A stretch of DNA of 6,437 bases from Nitrososphaerota archaeon (GCA_030624325.1 JAUXKJ010000025.1:1-6437); one strand, 5' to 3'. Positions 1-5,940 are shown, counted from the first letter of the stretch. Notes: generated by a model from the letters alone, not told the origin. Made by a program: numbers and translations.

Positions 1-372
1 ACTGCCTTACTCACTCTTTATCATAACTCTCAACCAGGAACTTACAACATTGCAATAAACTATCTTAATTCTCCTGTTGCCACTGTATTCTTTGAAGTAA
101 TTAAACATCAAGTCCCAGATTGGATTAAAAATAATGCTAGATGGTGGTCAACAAACCAAATTTCAGATTCTGAATTTATTGGAGGAATTGAACATCTAAT
201 TAAAGAAGAAATCATTACGATTCCTGAATCATTAAAATCGCAAAGTTCCGTAAAGGAAATTCCCAGTTGGATAAAAAATACTGCCAAATGGTGGTCTGAG
301 GATTCAGTAACTGATGATGAATTTTTATCGGCTTTAGAATTTTTGGTTAAAAGCGGTATTATTAGAATATAA
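1..372 (+). CDS. C-terminal part of exported protein with two WIKN/WW repeats
   Basis: This is the last 123 codons of a gene that begins before the window; frame 1 is open from base 1 to the TAA at 370-372. Residues 1-33 look like the end of a beta-sandwich domain (G-T-Y-N-I-A-I then V-A-T-V-F-F-E-V). Two copies of a roughly 34-residue repeat follow, at residues 39-72 and 88-121. Each reads P-x-W-I-K-N-x-A-[RK]-W-W-S, then an acidic D-[SD]-E-F, then a leucine-rich helix ending in I-I. This repeat is common in secreted or surface proteins of ammonia-oxidising archaea, usually at the C-terminus, and may bind the cell surface or another protein; that role is inference. The next gene also encodes an exported protein. 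The function of the whole protein cannot be told from this fragment. Confidence 0.85.
   Translation, partial: TALLTLYHNSQPGTYNIAINYLNSPVATVFFEVIKHQVPDWIKNNARWWSTNQISDSEFIGGIEHLIKEEIITIPESLKSQSSVKEIPSWIKNTAKWWSEDSVTDDEFLSALEFLVKSGIIRI
115..216 (+). repeat. First WIKN/WW protein repeat
   Basis: Encodes residues 39-72 of the partial protein: P-D-W-I-K-N-N-A-R-W-W-S, then a D-S-E-F acidic turn and a helix ending E-E-I-I. It aligns without gaps to the second copy at 262-363, but the DNA has diverged, so this is an old protein-level duplication and not a recent tandem repeat. Confidence 0.8.
262..363 (+). repeat. Second WIKN/WW protein repeat
   Basis: Encodes residues 88-121: P-S-W-I-K-N-T-A-K-W-W-S, then D-D-E-F and a helix ending S-G-I-I. 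It stops two residues before the end of the protein, the usual terminal position of this repeat in thaumarchaeal exported proteins. A 15-residue spacer separates it from the first copy. Confidence 0.8.
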
Positions 373-382
373 TACTGTCAAC

Positions 383-390
383 TTTTCTTT
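383..390 (+). terminator. T-rich tract after the WIKN-repeat gene
   Basis: TTTTCTTT begins 11 nt after the TAA at 370-372. Archaeal RNA polymerase commonly stops in T-rich stretches without a hairpin, and no stem is seen here. The placement between two same-strand genes, before a new TATA-like box, supports it. Confidence 0.35.
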
Positions 391-398
391 CATACAAT

Positions 399-407
399 AC
401 ATAAATA
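399..407 (+). promoter_or_regulatory. TATA-like box for the CFI-box protein gene
   Basis: ACATAAATA lies 28-36 nt before the ATG at 435. With the usual archaeal spacing of about 25 nt from box to transcription start, the mRNA would start within a few bases of the ATG, giving a leaderless or nearly leaderless message. No Shine-Dalgarno motif precedes the ATG, which fits. Confidence 0.5.
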
Positions 408-434
408 CTCTTTACCCATCATAAAATCCAGCAA

Positions 435-1358
435 ATGAGATCAACTGGACATTTAGCTATACTTATCTTATCATTTACTATTTTATCATATGGTTTTTCT
501 GGAATAGTCACCGCCCAGGTATTACCAGGAGGTACTGTTCCTCCACTTTCTGTGAATAGTGATCTTCCACTATACTCATCTGGTGCTACTGTAGTAATTT
601 CCGGTCTTGTAAAAACTCTTAATGAAAATTATCCTCAGGCTGTTACAATTCAAATCCTTGATCCTTCAAGTAATCGTGTTTTCATAGGTCAGGCCATCCC
701 AAATGCTGATGGTACTTTTTCATTTGAAACAACTGCTGGTGGAACATGGAAAAGTTCTGGTGAATATACTATGATGATAAGCTATGGCGCTCAGAGAGCA
801 GAAGGAACTTTTGAGTATATTGGAGGAGACGGTGTACCCCCTCCACCTCCACCACCTCCAACTCCAACACCTGAACCAACACCTGAACCAGAACCAGAGC
901 CTGAACCAGAACCTGAACCAGAACCAACACCAGTTTGTGGTCCTGGAACTGTTCTTGAAAACGGAGTATGTGTTCCCGAAAAAACTGGTGGCGGTTGTCT
1001 TATTGCAACTGCAACATTTGGTTCAGAGCTAGCTCCTCAAGTTCAGATGTTGAGGGAGCTTAGAGACAGTACTGTACTAAATACAGCTTCAGGAACTTCA
1101 TTTATGATGGGATTTAATCAATTCTATTACTCATTCTCTCCAACAATTGCTGACTGGGAAAGAGAAAATGAAGTTTTCAAAGAAACTGTGAAAGTTGCTA
1201 TCACTCCATTACTGACATCTCTATCAATTCTTAATTACATTGATATTGATTCTGAAGAAGAAATGTTAGGTTATGGTATTGGCATAATCTTACTTAATTT
1301 GGGCATGTACTTTGTAGCACCAGCATTGATTATTATTAAATTAAAAAATCGAAAGTAG
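435..1358 (+). CDS. Exported CFI-box-CTERM-like protein with Pro/Glu-Pro linker
   Basis: The 307-residue protein has a signal peptide at about 1-27 (short Arg-containing N-end, hydrophobic core, likely cut after V-T-A). A beta-sandwich-like domain spans about 36-128 and ends in the S-G-E-Y-T / Y-G-A-Q / F-E-Y pattern common in thaumarchaeal surface proteins. A linker at 135-166 has eight prolines and then Thr-Pro/Glu-Pro repeats. A small Cys loop follows (C168-G-P-G-T-V and G-V-C179-V-P), then the block G-G-G-C188-L-I-A-T-A-T-F-G-S at 185-197, which matches the CFI-box-CTERM signature. Hydrophobic stretches lie at about 252-269 and 278-301, with a basic tail K-L-K-N-R-K. I infer a protein held at the membrane by its C-terminus with the sandwich domain outside, spaced by the linker. 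Its ligand or role is unknown. The start fits both the signal peptide and the upstream TATA-like box. Confidence 0.85.
   Translation: MRSTGHLAILILSFTILSYGFSGIVTAQVLPGGTVPPLSVNSDLPLYSSGATVVISGLVKTLNENYPQAVTIQILDPSSNRVFIGQAIPNADGTFSFETTAGGTWKSSGEYTMMISYGAQRAEGTFEYIGGDGVPPPPPPPPTPTPEPTPEPEPEPEPEPEPEPTPVCGPGTVLENGVCVPEKTGGGCLIATATFGSELAPQVQMLRELRDSTVLNTASGTSFMMGFNQFYYSFSPTIADWERENEVFKETVKVAITPLLTSLSILNYIDIDSEEEMLGYGIGIILLNLGMYFVAPALIIIKLKNRK
837..932 (+). repeat. Low-complexity Pro and Glu-Pro coding repeat
   Basis: Encodes residues 135-166: eight proline codons, two Thr-Pro, one Glu-Pro, one Thr-Pro, seven consecutive Glu-Pro, then Thr-Pro. At DNA level this is a run of CCN codons followed by an imperfect hexamer repeat of the form GAACCN. 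It is the most GC-rich part of the gene. Such hexamer repeats can gain or lose units by slippage without breaking the frame, so length may differ between strains. Confidence 0.85.
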
Positions 1359-1382
1359 AAATTATTTCTAATATTCTCTAGG

Positions 1383-1390
1383 TTATTATA
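1383..1390 (+). promoter_or_regulatory. TATA-like box for the 107-residue protein gene
   Basis: TTATTATA lies 24-31 nt before the ATG at 1414, in a 55-nt gap. The spacing suits a leaderless transcript, and no Shine-Dalgarno motif is seen. The surrounding AT richness makes chance matches easy, so support is moderate. Confidence 0.45.
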
Positions 1391-1413
1391 CTCAAAACAA
1401 TTCCAAGAATCTA

Positions 1414-1737
1414 ATGCATGTGGAATATGAAGAATTTGAAAATGTAGAGGAAATTTTCATGTACATGTCTTCTGTCGCACCACCTATGAAAAATACAATG
1501 CCAATTAATTCTTACAAGGGTTTTGTTTTTTCTTTTATTCCACTCAGTCCTTCCACTGGTGATGTCTACCTAATGATATACACAAAAGGAAAGTTAGATG
1601 GAAAAATTTTGGAATATGACATCAATACAAATTCCTACAAAAAAGTTGAATCTATTGAACGAGCAGATAAAACATATTTTATTGTGTTGACACCTAAACG
1701 CAACACAATTGCAGATGTAGCTTTAGAACAACTTTGA
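1414..1737 (+). CDS. Small hypothetical protein (107 residues)
   Basis: I do not recognise this protein. It has no signal peptide, no membrane segment and no cysteine. It starts with an acidic helix-like stretch (E-Y-E-E-F-E-N-V-E-E-I-F) and then alternates short hydrophobic strands (F-V-F-S-F-I, V-Y-L-M-I-Y, Y-F-I-V-L) with charged turns, so a small cytosolic alpha/beta fold is likely. The chosen ATG matches the TATA-like box spacing; a GTG at codon 3 is the nearest alternative. Its TGA stop directly abuts the stop codon of the opposite-strand radical SAM gene. Length, ordinary composition and a promoter-like upstream region argue for a real gene. No function can be assigned. Confidence 0.7.
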   Translation: MHVEYEEFENVEEIFMYMSSVAPPMKNTMPINSYKGFVFSFIPLSPSTGDVYLMIYTKGKLDGKILEYDINTNSYKKVESIERADKTYFIVLTPKRNTIADVALEQL

Positions 1738-3339
1738 TTATGTAGTGTATGCAGGTGCGGTAACAGATCTACTTCTTGCATATTTTTCTACAATCTCTTC
1801 TGGTAATGTACCGTTGAAAAGATCTTTGCATAAACCACGTAAATATCGCATTATTGCCCATGTACCAGCCTTGATAAGGCCATACATGAACACTTTCATC
1901 AATGGACCATAAGTTTTGTTTCTTAGAATTATTGGTATGATATCATTTATCACTCGCAAATTATTTTCCCAACACTTCCAAAAAAGAGTGAATTGTGCTT
2001 CATTTAGATTTCCAAAATGCATAGAATTTTTTTCACCAAAATCTTGGTAAAGTAAGGGTGCAACAAGACCTTTAAATTCCATTTTTCTGAAATCACCTAG
2101 TAAATCAATTGTATATTGTGTTTCATCAGGAGTTTCATCGGGCCACCCAATGATTAAAGTAGCAGCTGGGAACCAATGATTTTTGTTCATAATTTTTGCT
2201 CCTTCTCTTACTACCCATCCCCATTCGTCAGTTGAAAATGGTTTAGTTTTTACACCTAGATGTTTTTTTACCATACTTGGTGCAACGGTTTCAATTCCAA
2301 GATTTGTAGATAACCATCTACCTTTTTCTTGCATTTCATTGATCTCAGACATATCATGTAGTAACTGTGGATCTGCACAAATAGCTGAGAAAGTCATGTG
2401 CGTAGTACCAATGAAATTTGCACCAAGTGATTTTAGGCCTTTCCATAAATCTAGGATGGCATCTCTATTTGGTTGGAAATCCCTATTATCACAGCCGTAC
2501 AATAACATTTCATCAGAATGTAACCAAATAGAATCAAAACCGTAATTTAGATTAATTTTTGCTTCGTGTTGAAGTCTTTCAAGAGGAAGATCCTTTTTAG
2601 ATCTTTTATTAACATCACAAAAATCGCAACCTCTTCCACATCCTCTCATTGCTTCGATTAAAGAATTGACTGTAGGGCCTTCAATAATGGGAATGTTTTG
2701 TATGTTTTTTACAAAACAATGCATCAGTTCTGGTGCATCACCTTTTTCAAGATCATTAAATAAATCCAAAGCTAATTCATCTGCTTCACCAACAACAACT
2801 GTATCTATACCGTGAATTTTCATTCTATCCGTTTTGGCGAGCTCCCATGCTCCATTACCTCCTACGACAACATGAAAGTCATATTTTTTCTTTAACTGAA
2901 TTATTTTTGCACACATTCTTTTGAATTTCATTGCAACGTATGATAGCTTTTCTGGTGACATTGTTGTAGTGACTGGAGCCATTCCAAGAGGATCCATTAC
3001 ATTAATTCCAACAACTTTGGTGTCTGCACCGATTGATTTTTCAAGATAATCTGGATTTGCAACAAAAACCTCATCTTTTTTGTAACCTTGTAATAATGCA
3101 CTTTCTACACGTCTAAGCCCAACTTGGGCTACTTTAGCTTCTCCAGTTATTGGGTCAGTTTCTACTGGAGGACAAAAAACTTTGTCAAAAACCCATTCAG
3201 GAAGTACTTCATAAGGTCCACAAGCTATGAATCCGTAAAGAAAATTTCCTCTATAATTGGTCATTAAACTACGATCTGCAGTTAGAACTATCCGCTTGCC
3301 AGCCAATGCTCCCCATTCTTCCAAGATGATATATATCAT
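1738..3339 (-). CDS. B12-binding-type radical SAM protein, Grs-like
   Basis: The 533-residue protein carries the radical SAM cluster motif C234-G-R-G-C238-D-F-C241, a C-x3-C-x2-C that ligates a 4Fe-4S cluster for cleaving S-adenosylmethionine. The region before it (about 15-200) looks like a cobalamin-binding-type Rossmann domain, with V-G-I-N-V-M-D-P-L-G at 110-119, V-V-V-G-G-N-G at 157-163 and V-V-V-G-E-A-D-E at 181-188; the classic D-x-H-x-x-G cobalamin motif is not visible. The rest reads as a radical SAM barrel, including L-G-I-E-T at 347-351 and A-A-T-L-I-I-G-W-P-D-E-T at 392-403. This architecture is shared by GrsA/GrsB, which form cyclopentane rings in archaeal tetraether lipids, and by several uncharacterised archaeal paralogues. 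A lipid-modifying role is therefore inference; other C-H activation or methylation chemistry is possible. The ATG at 3339 is kept, but a TTG at codon 12 could be the true start, because K-R-I-V-L-T-A-D-R looks like the start of the conserved part. Confidence 0.85.
   Translation of the reverse strand: MIYIILEEWGALAGKRIVLTADRSLMTNYRGNFLYGFIACGPYEVLPEWVFDKVFCPPVETDPITGEAKVAQVGLRRVESALLQGYKKDEVFVANPDYLEKSIGADTKVVGINVMDPLGMAPVTTTMSPEKLSYVAMKFKRMCAKIIQLKKKYDFHVVVGGNGAWELAKTDRMKIHGIDTVVVGEADELALDLFNDLEKGDAPELMHCFVKNIQNIPIIEGPTVNSLIEAMRGCGRGCDFCDVNKRSKKDLPLERLQHEAKINLNYGFDSIWLHSDEMLLYGCDNRDFQPNRDAILDLWKGLKSLGANFIGTTHMTFSAICADPQLLHDMSEINEMQEKGRWLSTNLGIETVAPSMVKKHLGVKTKPFSTDEWGWVVREGAKIMNKNHWFPAATLIIGWPDETPDETQYTIDLLGDFRKMEFKGLVAPLLYQDFGEKNSMHFGNLNEAQFTLFWKCWENNLRVINDIIPIILRNKTYGPLMKVFMYGLIKAGTWAIMRYLRGLCKDLFNGTLPEEIVEKYARSRSVTAPAYTT
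3326..3339. promoter_or_regulatory. 14-bp perfect palindrome over the radical SAM start codon
   Basis: ATGATATATATCAT reads identically on both strands and includes the assigned ATG of the minus-strand gene. Its core ATATAT could act as a TATA-like box. If used on the minus strand, transcription would start near 3307, next to the TTG at codon 12. It could instead be a binding site for a dimeric regulator. AT-rich palindromes arise easily by chance here. Confidence 0.35.
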
Positions 3340-3364
3340 TTACGAAGATACTTTTGACTTTCAT

Positions 3365-3374
3365 CATTTATCTT
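3365..3374. promoter_or_regulatory. Overlapping divergent TATA-like boxes, radical SAM / VIT genes
   Basis: On the plus strand TTTATCTT (3367-3374) lies 29-36 nt before the VIT gene ATG at 3403. On the minus strand the same bases read AAGATAAATG, 26-35 nt before the radical SAM ATG at 3339. The 63-nt gap must hold the promoters for both genes unless one starts inside the other, so this element may serve both directions. Confidence 0.4.
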
Positions 3375-3402
3375 CCATGTACAAAAAAAGAAATTAATCG
3401 TC

Positions 3403-4125
3403 ATGAAGGAAATTTCTGAACCTAGGCATATTGAACCTCATCTTAAAGAATCAAGTTCGATAAGAGATTTTGTTTTTGGCTTTGGTGATGGAGTAAACAC
3501 ATCATTAGGCATTGCGGCCGGTGTTGGAGGTGCAGATGCATCTTCTAATATTATTATCCTTGCTGCATTAGTTGCAATGTTTACTGGTGCAAAAGCAATG
3601 GCTGTTCAAAACTATCTTGCAGTAAAATCACATCGTGATTTGTTAAAATCAGAAATTGATAGAGAAATTTGGGAAATTGAAAATAAACCAGAAGATGAAA
3701 GACAAGAAATCGAAGACATTTACAAAGCAAAAGGATTTTCAGGAAAAGATCTTGAAATGATTGTAAACAAAATAACTTCTGACAAAAAAGTATGGCTTGA
3801 TACAATGCTTAATGAAGAATTAAATCTAAATCTTGAGATTGTAGGACACCCACTAAAAAGTGCATTACGAATGTTTGGTTCGTTTCTTGTTGGGGGAATT
3901 TTGCCAATCATTCCATTTTTCTTTGCTGAAGGTTATGTTCCATTATTCATTGCAATTGGAATAAGCCTTTCAACTTCATTTGTTGTAGGAGCTGTGAAAT
4001 CAAAAATGGCTAAAACAAGTATTATCAAAGGAGGAATAGAAATGGCAGGTTTAGGAACAGGTATTGCATTAATTGGATTTGGAATTGGTACTGAATTAGT
4101 TAATATTGGAATTGTTACCATTTAG
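3403..4125 (+). CDS. VIT1/CCC1-family Fe(II)/Mn(II) transporter
   Basis: The 240-residue membrane protein has five predicted transmembrane helices, at about 22-44, 50-74, 155-175, 178-198 and 212-237, the VIT1/CCC1 layout. TM1 carries F-G-F-G-D29-G-V-N-T-S-L-G. TM2 carries G-A-K-A-M66-A-V-Q-N-Y-L-A-V-K-S. D29 and M66 match positions known to line the metal path in plant VIT1. The 75-residue loop between TM2 and TM3 is rich in Glu (E84, E88, E91, E99, E102, E118) and ends M135-L-N-E-E139, as in the cytosolic metal-binding domain of VIT proteins. Members export Fe(II) or Mn(II) from the cytosol, with protons as the likely counter-ion. An archaeon has no vacuole, so export across the cell membrane and detoxification are inferred. 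Which metal is carried cannot be told. The gene is divergent from the radical SAM gene, and its last 11 bp overlap larB on the other strand. Confidence 0.88.
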   Translation: MKEISEPRHIEPHLKESSSIRDFVFGFGDGVNTSLGIAAGVGGADASSNIIILAALVAMFTGAKAMAVQNYLAVKSHRDLLKSEIDREIWEIENKPEDERQEIEDIYKAKGFSGKDLEMIVNKITSDKKVWLDTMLNEELNLNLEIVGHPLKSALRMFGSFLVGGILPIIPFFFAEGYVPLFIAIGISLSTSFVVGAVKSKMAKTSIIKGGIEMAGLGTGIALIGFGIGTELVNIGIVTI

Positions 4126-4897
4126 CTTTTTTTCTATTTGCTCTATTTGCAATATTGGAAGCCATGGCTCCAGCTCCTATTCCATTATCTATGTTAACAA
4201 CTGACATTCCAAGAGAACAACTCTGTAACATTGAAGCTAAAGCAGCAATTCCTTTTTCTCCATATCCATATCCAACAGAAGTTGGAACACCAATCACAGG
4301 AATGTCTACTAATGATGAAACAAGAGTAGCCAAAGCTCCTTCCATTCCAGCAACAACTATTATAGAGTCCACTTCGTTTTTTTGGAGTTCCTTTAGAAAT
4401 GGAAATATTCTATGCATGCCAGCTACGCCTACATCGTAACTACAAATGCATTTACAATTCATCGCTTCACACATAAGTCGTGCTTCTTCTGCTACACCAA
4501 TATCAGATGTGCCAGCTGTAACGATACCTACTTTTCCTCCAGTATTTTTTAACTGTTTTTTGTAAAGGAGAATAGAGGAAGAATTCTTTCCAGTTTTTGA
4601 CTTGAATTTATTTTTGTTAGTAAAATCAAGCAATTTTTTGTAGTCTTTTTCATTGATTCTCGAGATTAATAAGGAATCAGTTTTTTTCAAAACTTTTGGA
4701 ATAATTTTTTTTATTTCTTCTAGTTTTTTATTTTCTGCAAATATTACTTCAGGTATCCCACTCCTGAATTTTCTTCCAATGTCAATCTTTGCAAAGTTTT
4801 CTATTTTTTCTATAGAATATAAGGAAAGTAATTTTTGAGCTTTTGATACTGACATTTTTCCTGATTTCAATGATTCTAAAATCTCTTCAATTTGCAA
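4115..4897 (-). CDS. larB: LarB, pyridinium-3,5-biscarboxylate mononucleotide synthase
   Basis: LarB carboxylates nicotinic acid adenine dinucleotide at C5 and hydrolyses the phosphoanhydride, giving pyridinium-3,5-biscarboxylic acid mononucleotide and AMP, the first step to the nickel-pincer nucleotide. The N-terminal part has the LarB pattern L-K-S-G-K-M-S-V-S-K-A-Q-K-L-L at 10-24 and R45-S-G-I-P-E-V-I-F. The PurE-like domain spans about 121-250, with G-I-V-T-A-G-T-S-D-I-G at 124-134, Y-D-V-G-V-A-G-M-H-R at 154-163, V-A-G-M-E-G-A-L at 182-189 and G-V-P-T-S-V-G-Y at 203-210. C227 in S-C-S-L-G, just before V-V-N-I-D-N-G, lines up with the cysteine that forms a transient adduct with the substrate in Lactobacillus LarB. 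The start is TTG at 4897-4895: a stop lies two codons upstream and the first in-frame ATG is codon 15, which would cut into the conserved N-end. It lies 35 nt downstream of mdh; larC is nearby on the other strand. Confidence 0.9.
   Translation of the reverse strand: MQIEEILESLKSGKMSVSKAQKLLSLYSIEKIENFAKIDIGRKFRSGIPEVIFAENKKLEEIKKIIPKVLKKTDSLLISRINEKDYKKLLDFTNKNKFKSKTGKNSSSILLYKKQLKNTGGKVGIVTAGTSDIGVAEEARLMCEAMNCKCICSYDVGVAGMHRIFPFLKELQKNEVDSIIVVAGMEGALATLVSSLVDIPVIGVPTSVGYGYGEKGIAALASMLQSCSLGMSVVNIDNGIGAGAMASNIANRANRKKAKW
4127..4133 (+). terminator. T7 tract just after the VIT gene stop
   Basis: Seven consecutive T begin one base after the TAG at 4123-4125, a plausible archaeal T-tract terminator. 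The same bases, read on the other strand, encode the Lys-rich C-terminal end of LarB, so the tract may exist partly for that reason. Confidence 0.4.
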
Positions 4898-4918
4898 TAA
4901 TCATTATGTAGAAGATTT

Positions 4919-4927
4919 GGATAAAAA
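4919..4927 (-). promoter_or_regulatory. TATA-like box before larB, or mdh 3' T-tract
   Basis: On the minus strand TTTTTATCC lies 22-30 nt before the TTG start of larB, inside the 35-nt mdh-larB gap. The spacing is right for a leaderless larB message, which supports the TTG start. The five T could equally be the termination tract of mdh, in which case both uses may coexist. Confidence 0.45.
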
Positions 4928-4932
4928 TCTAA

Positions 4933-5847
4933 TCAGATAGATACACTTGAGATAGCATTTTTAACACTGTCAACAGATTTCCTGAACCAATCTTTTTCTT
5001 CATCATTAAGTTCTAGTTCTATTATTTTTTCAACTCCATTTTTTCCAATTACAGCAGGAACACCAACGGTAACATCAGAATAACCGTATTCTCCATTCAA
5101 AGGAGTTGATACAGGCATAACCCTTTTCTTATCTCTTACAACCGATTCAATAATTGAGGATATTGCATTACCAGGAGCATGAATAGTGGCTCCCTTTAGT
5201 TCAATTACCTTTGCAGCAACCTGACGAGTATTTTTTTCCAATTCTTCAAGTTTATCTTTAGCAAGAATAGAAGTTAGAGGAATTCCAGAAACTGAAGAAA
5301 ATCTAATTAATGGAAGCATATTTTCTCCATGTTCACCTATTACAAGGGCTCGTATTGACTCACGAGATTGACCTGTAGCTTCGTGGATAAATTGCGAAAA
5401 CCTAGAAAGATCTAACATGTTTCCCATTCCAAGAATTCTATTTCTTTCAAACCCAGATGTCTTATATGCAATATGTGCCATAGGATCTAAAGGATTAGTA
5501 ACTGGAACTAGTATTGCATCATTAGAATATTTTTTTATATTTTCAACAACATCTTTAACAACTCCTGCATTAATTTTCAAAAGATCCATTCTTGTCATAC
5601 CTGGTTTTCGTCCAGACCCTGCAACTATTACAACAATTTTAGAACCTTTCATATCTGAATAATCATTTGAACCGATGATTTCCACATCTACACCTTGTTC
5701 AGAAAGTGTGTGATTCAAATCCATTGCTTCTCCTTGTGGTAAACCTTTTACAACATCAAGTAAGAGAATCTGTTCATCGAGTTTTTTTAATGCAGTAAAT
5801 AGTGCTGCAGCTCCTCCTACTTTACCAGAACCAATAATTGTAATCAT
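4933..5847 (-). CDS. mdh: Malate dehydrogenase, NAD-type, LDH/MDH family
   Basis: This enzyme interconverts malate and oxaloacetate with a nicotinamide cofactor in the cytosol, serving the citric-acid cycle and, in autotrophic thaumarchaea, carbon-fixation metabolism. The 304-residue length is typical. The Rossmann motif G6-S-G8-K-V-G11 starts at residue 6, and D31 at the end of the second strand (I-L-L-L-D) suggests NAD over NADP. The loop R80-K-P-G-M-T-R86 carries the arginine that marks malate rather than lactate dehydrogenase, plus the second substrate-binding arginine. N118 (T-N-P), D146 and R149 (L-D-L-S-R) and the catalytic H173 (G-E-H-G-E) are all present, so the enzyme looks intact. 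The ATG at 5847 leaves only three residues before the first glycine-motif strand, as usual for archaeal members. It precedes larB on the same strand with a 35-nt gap, so co-transcription is possible, and it is divergent from larC. Confidence 0.93.
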   Translation of the reverse strand: MITIIGSGKVGGAAALFTALKKLDEQILLLDVVKGLPQGEAMDLNHTLSEQGVDVEIIGSNDYSDMKGSKIVVIVAGSGRKPGMTRMDLLKINAGVVKDVVENIKKYSNDAILVPVTNPLDPMAHIAYKTSGFERNRILGMGNMLDLSRFSQFIHEATGQSRESIRALVIGEHGENMLPLIRFSSVSGIPLTSILAKDKLEELEKNTRQVAAKVIELKGATIHAPGNAISSIIESVVRDKKRVMPVSTPLNGEYGYSDVTVGVPAVIGKNGVEKIIELELNDEEKDWFRKSVDSVKNAISSVSI

Positions 5848-5866
5848 GTTGGGCGGTTTTAATATT

Positions 5867-5880
5867 CAATAAATAAATCT
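5867..5880 (-). promoter_or_regulatory. TATA-like box for mdh
   Basis: Minus-strand AGATTTATTTATTG lies 20-33 nt before the mdh ATG at 5847, centred near the expected distance for a leaderless or very short-leader archaeal transcript. A second AT-rich stretch (AATATTAAAA) nearer the ATG is too close to be the box. Confidence 0.5.
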
Positions 5881-5911
5881 AGTGAATTTTTCAAAAAATG
5901 ATTGGACAGAA

Positions 5912-5918
5912 TTTATAT
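5912..5918 (+). promoter_or_regulatory. Consensus TATA box for larC
   Basis: TTTATAT is an almost ideal archaeal box A, 23-29 nt before the larC ATG at 5941. Transcription would then begin at or next to the A of the ATG, so the message should be leaderless. It is the best promoter match in the window. Confidence 0.65.
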
Positions 5919-5940
5919 GCATTTTAATTGGTTACATTTT

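Noticed and set aside
873..926. Short tandem repeat that might suggest a CRISPR-like array
   Set aside because: The units are 6 nt, contiguous and in frame as Glu-Pro codons, with no spacers.
784..1032. Open frame with a Leu-Asn-Gln-rich repeat inside the CFI-box gene
   Set aside because: It is the +1 shadow of the Pro/Glu-Pro repeat region; the main frame has a signal peptide and recognisable domains on both sides.
1180..1358. PEFG-CTERM-type sorting signal at the end of the CFI-box protein
   Set aside because: No P-E-F-G motif is present before the terminal hydrophobic segment; the end matches the CFI-box type.
2183..2545. 120-codon plus-strand open frame opposite the radical SAM gene
   Set aside because: It lies wholly inside the conserved radical SAM barrel region and has no promoter-like box or recognisable domain.
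4155..4439. 94-codon plus-strand open frame opposite larB
   Set aside because: It is antisense to the conserved PurE-like domain of LarB; its Pro/Thr/Ile-rich composition is what the complement of that coding sequence gives.
4115..4897. Assignment as PurE of purine synthesis
   Set aside because: The C-terminal domain is PurE-like, but the protein is far longer than class I PurE, has the LarB N-terminal motifs and C227, and lies beside larC.
5417..5662. 81-codon plus-strand open frame opposite mdh
   Set aside because: It is antisense to the conserved MDH catalytic core, with no independent support.
4933..5847. Assignment as lactate dehydrogenase
   Set aside because: The active-site loop has R80 in the R-K-P-G-M-T-R context, which marks malate dehydrogenase; lactate dehydrogenases usually have glutamine there.
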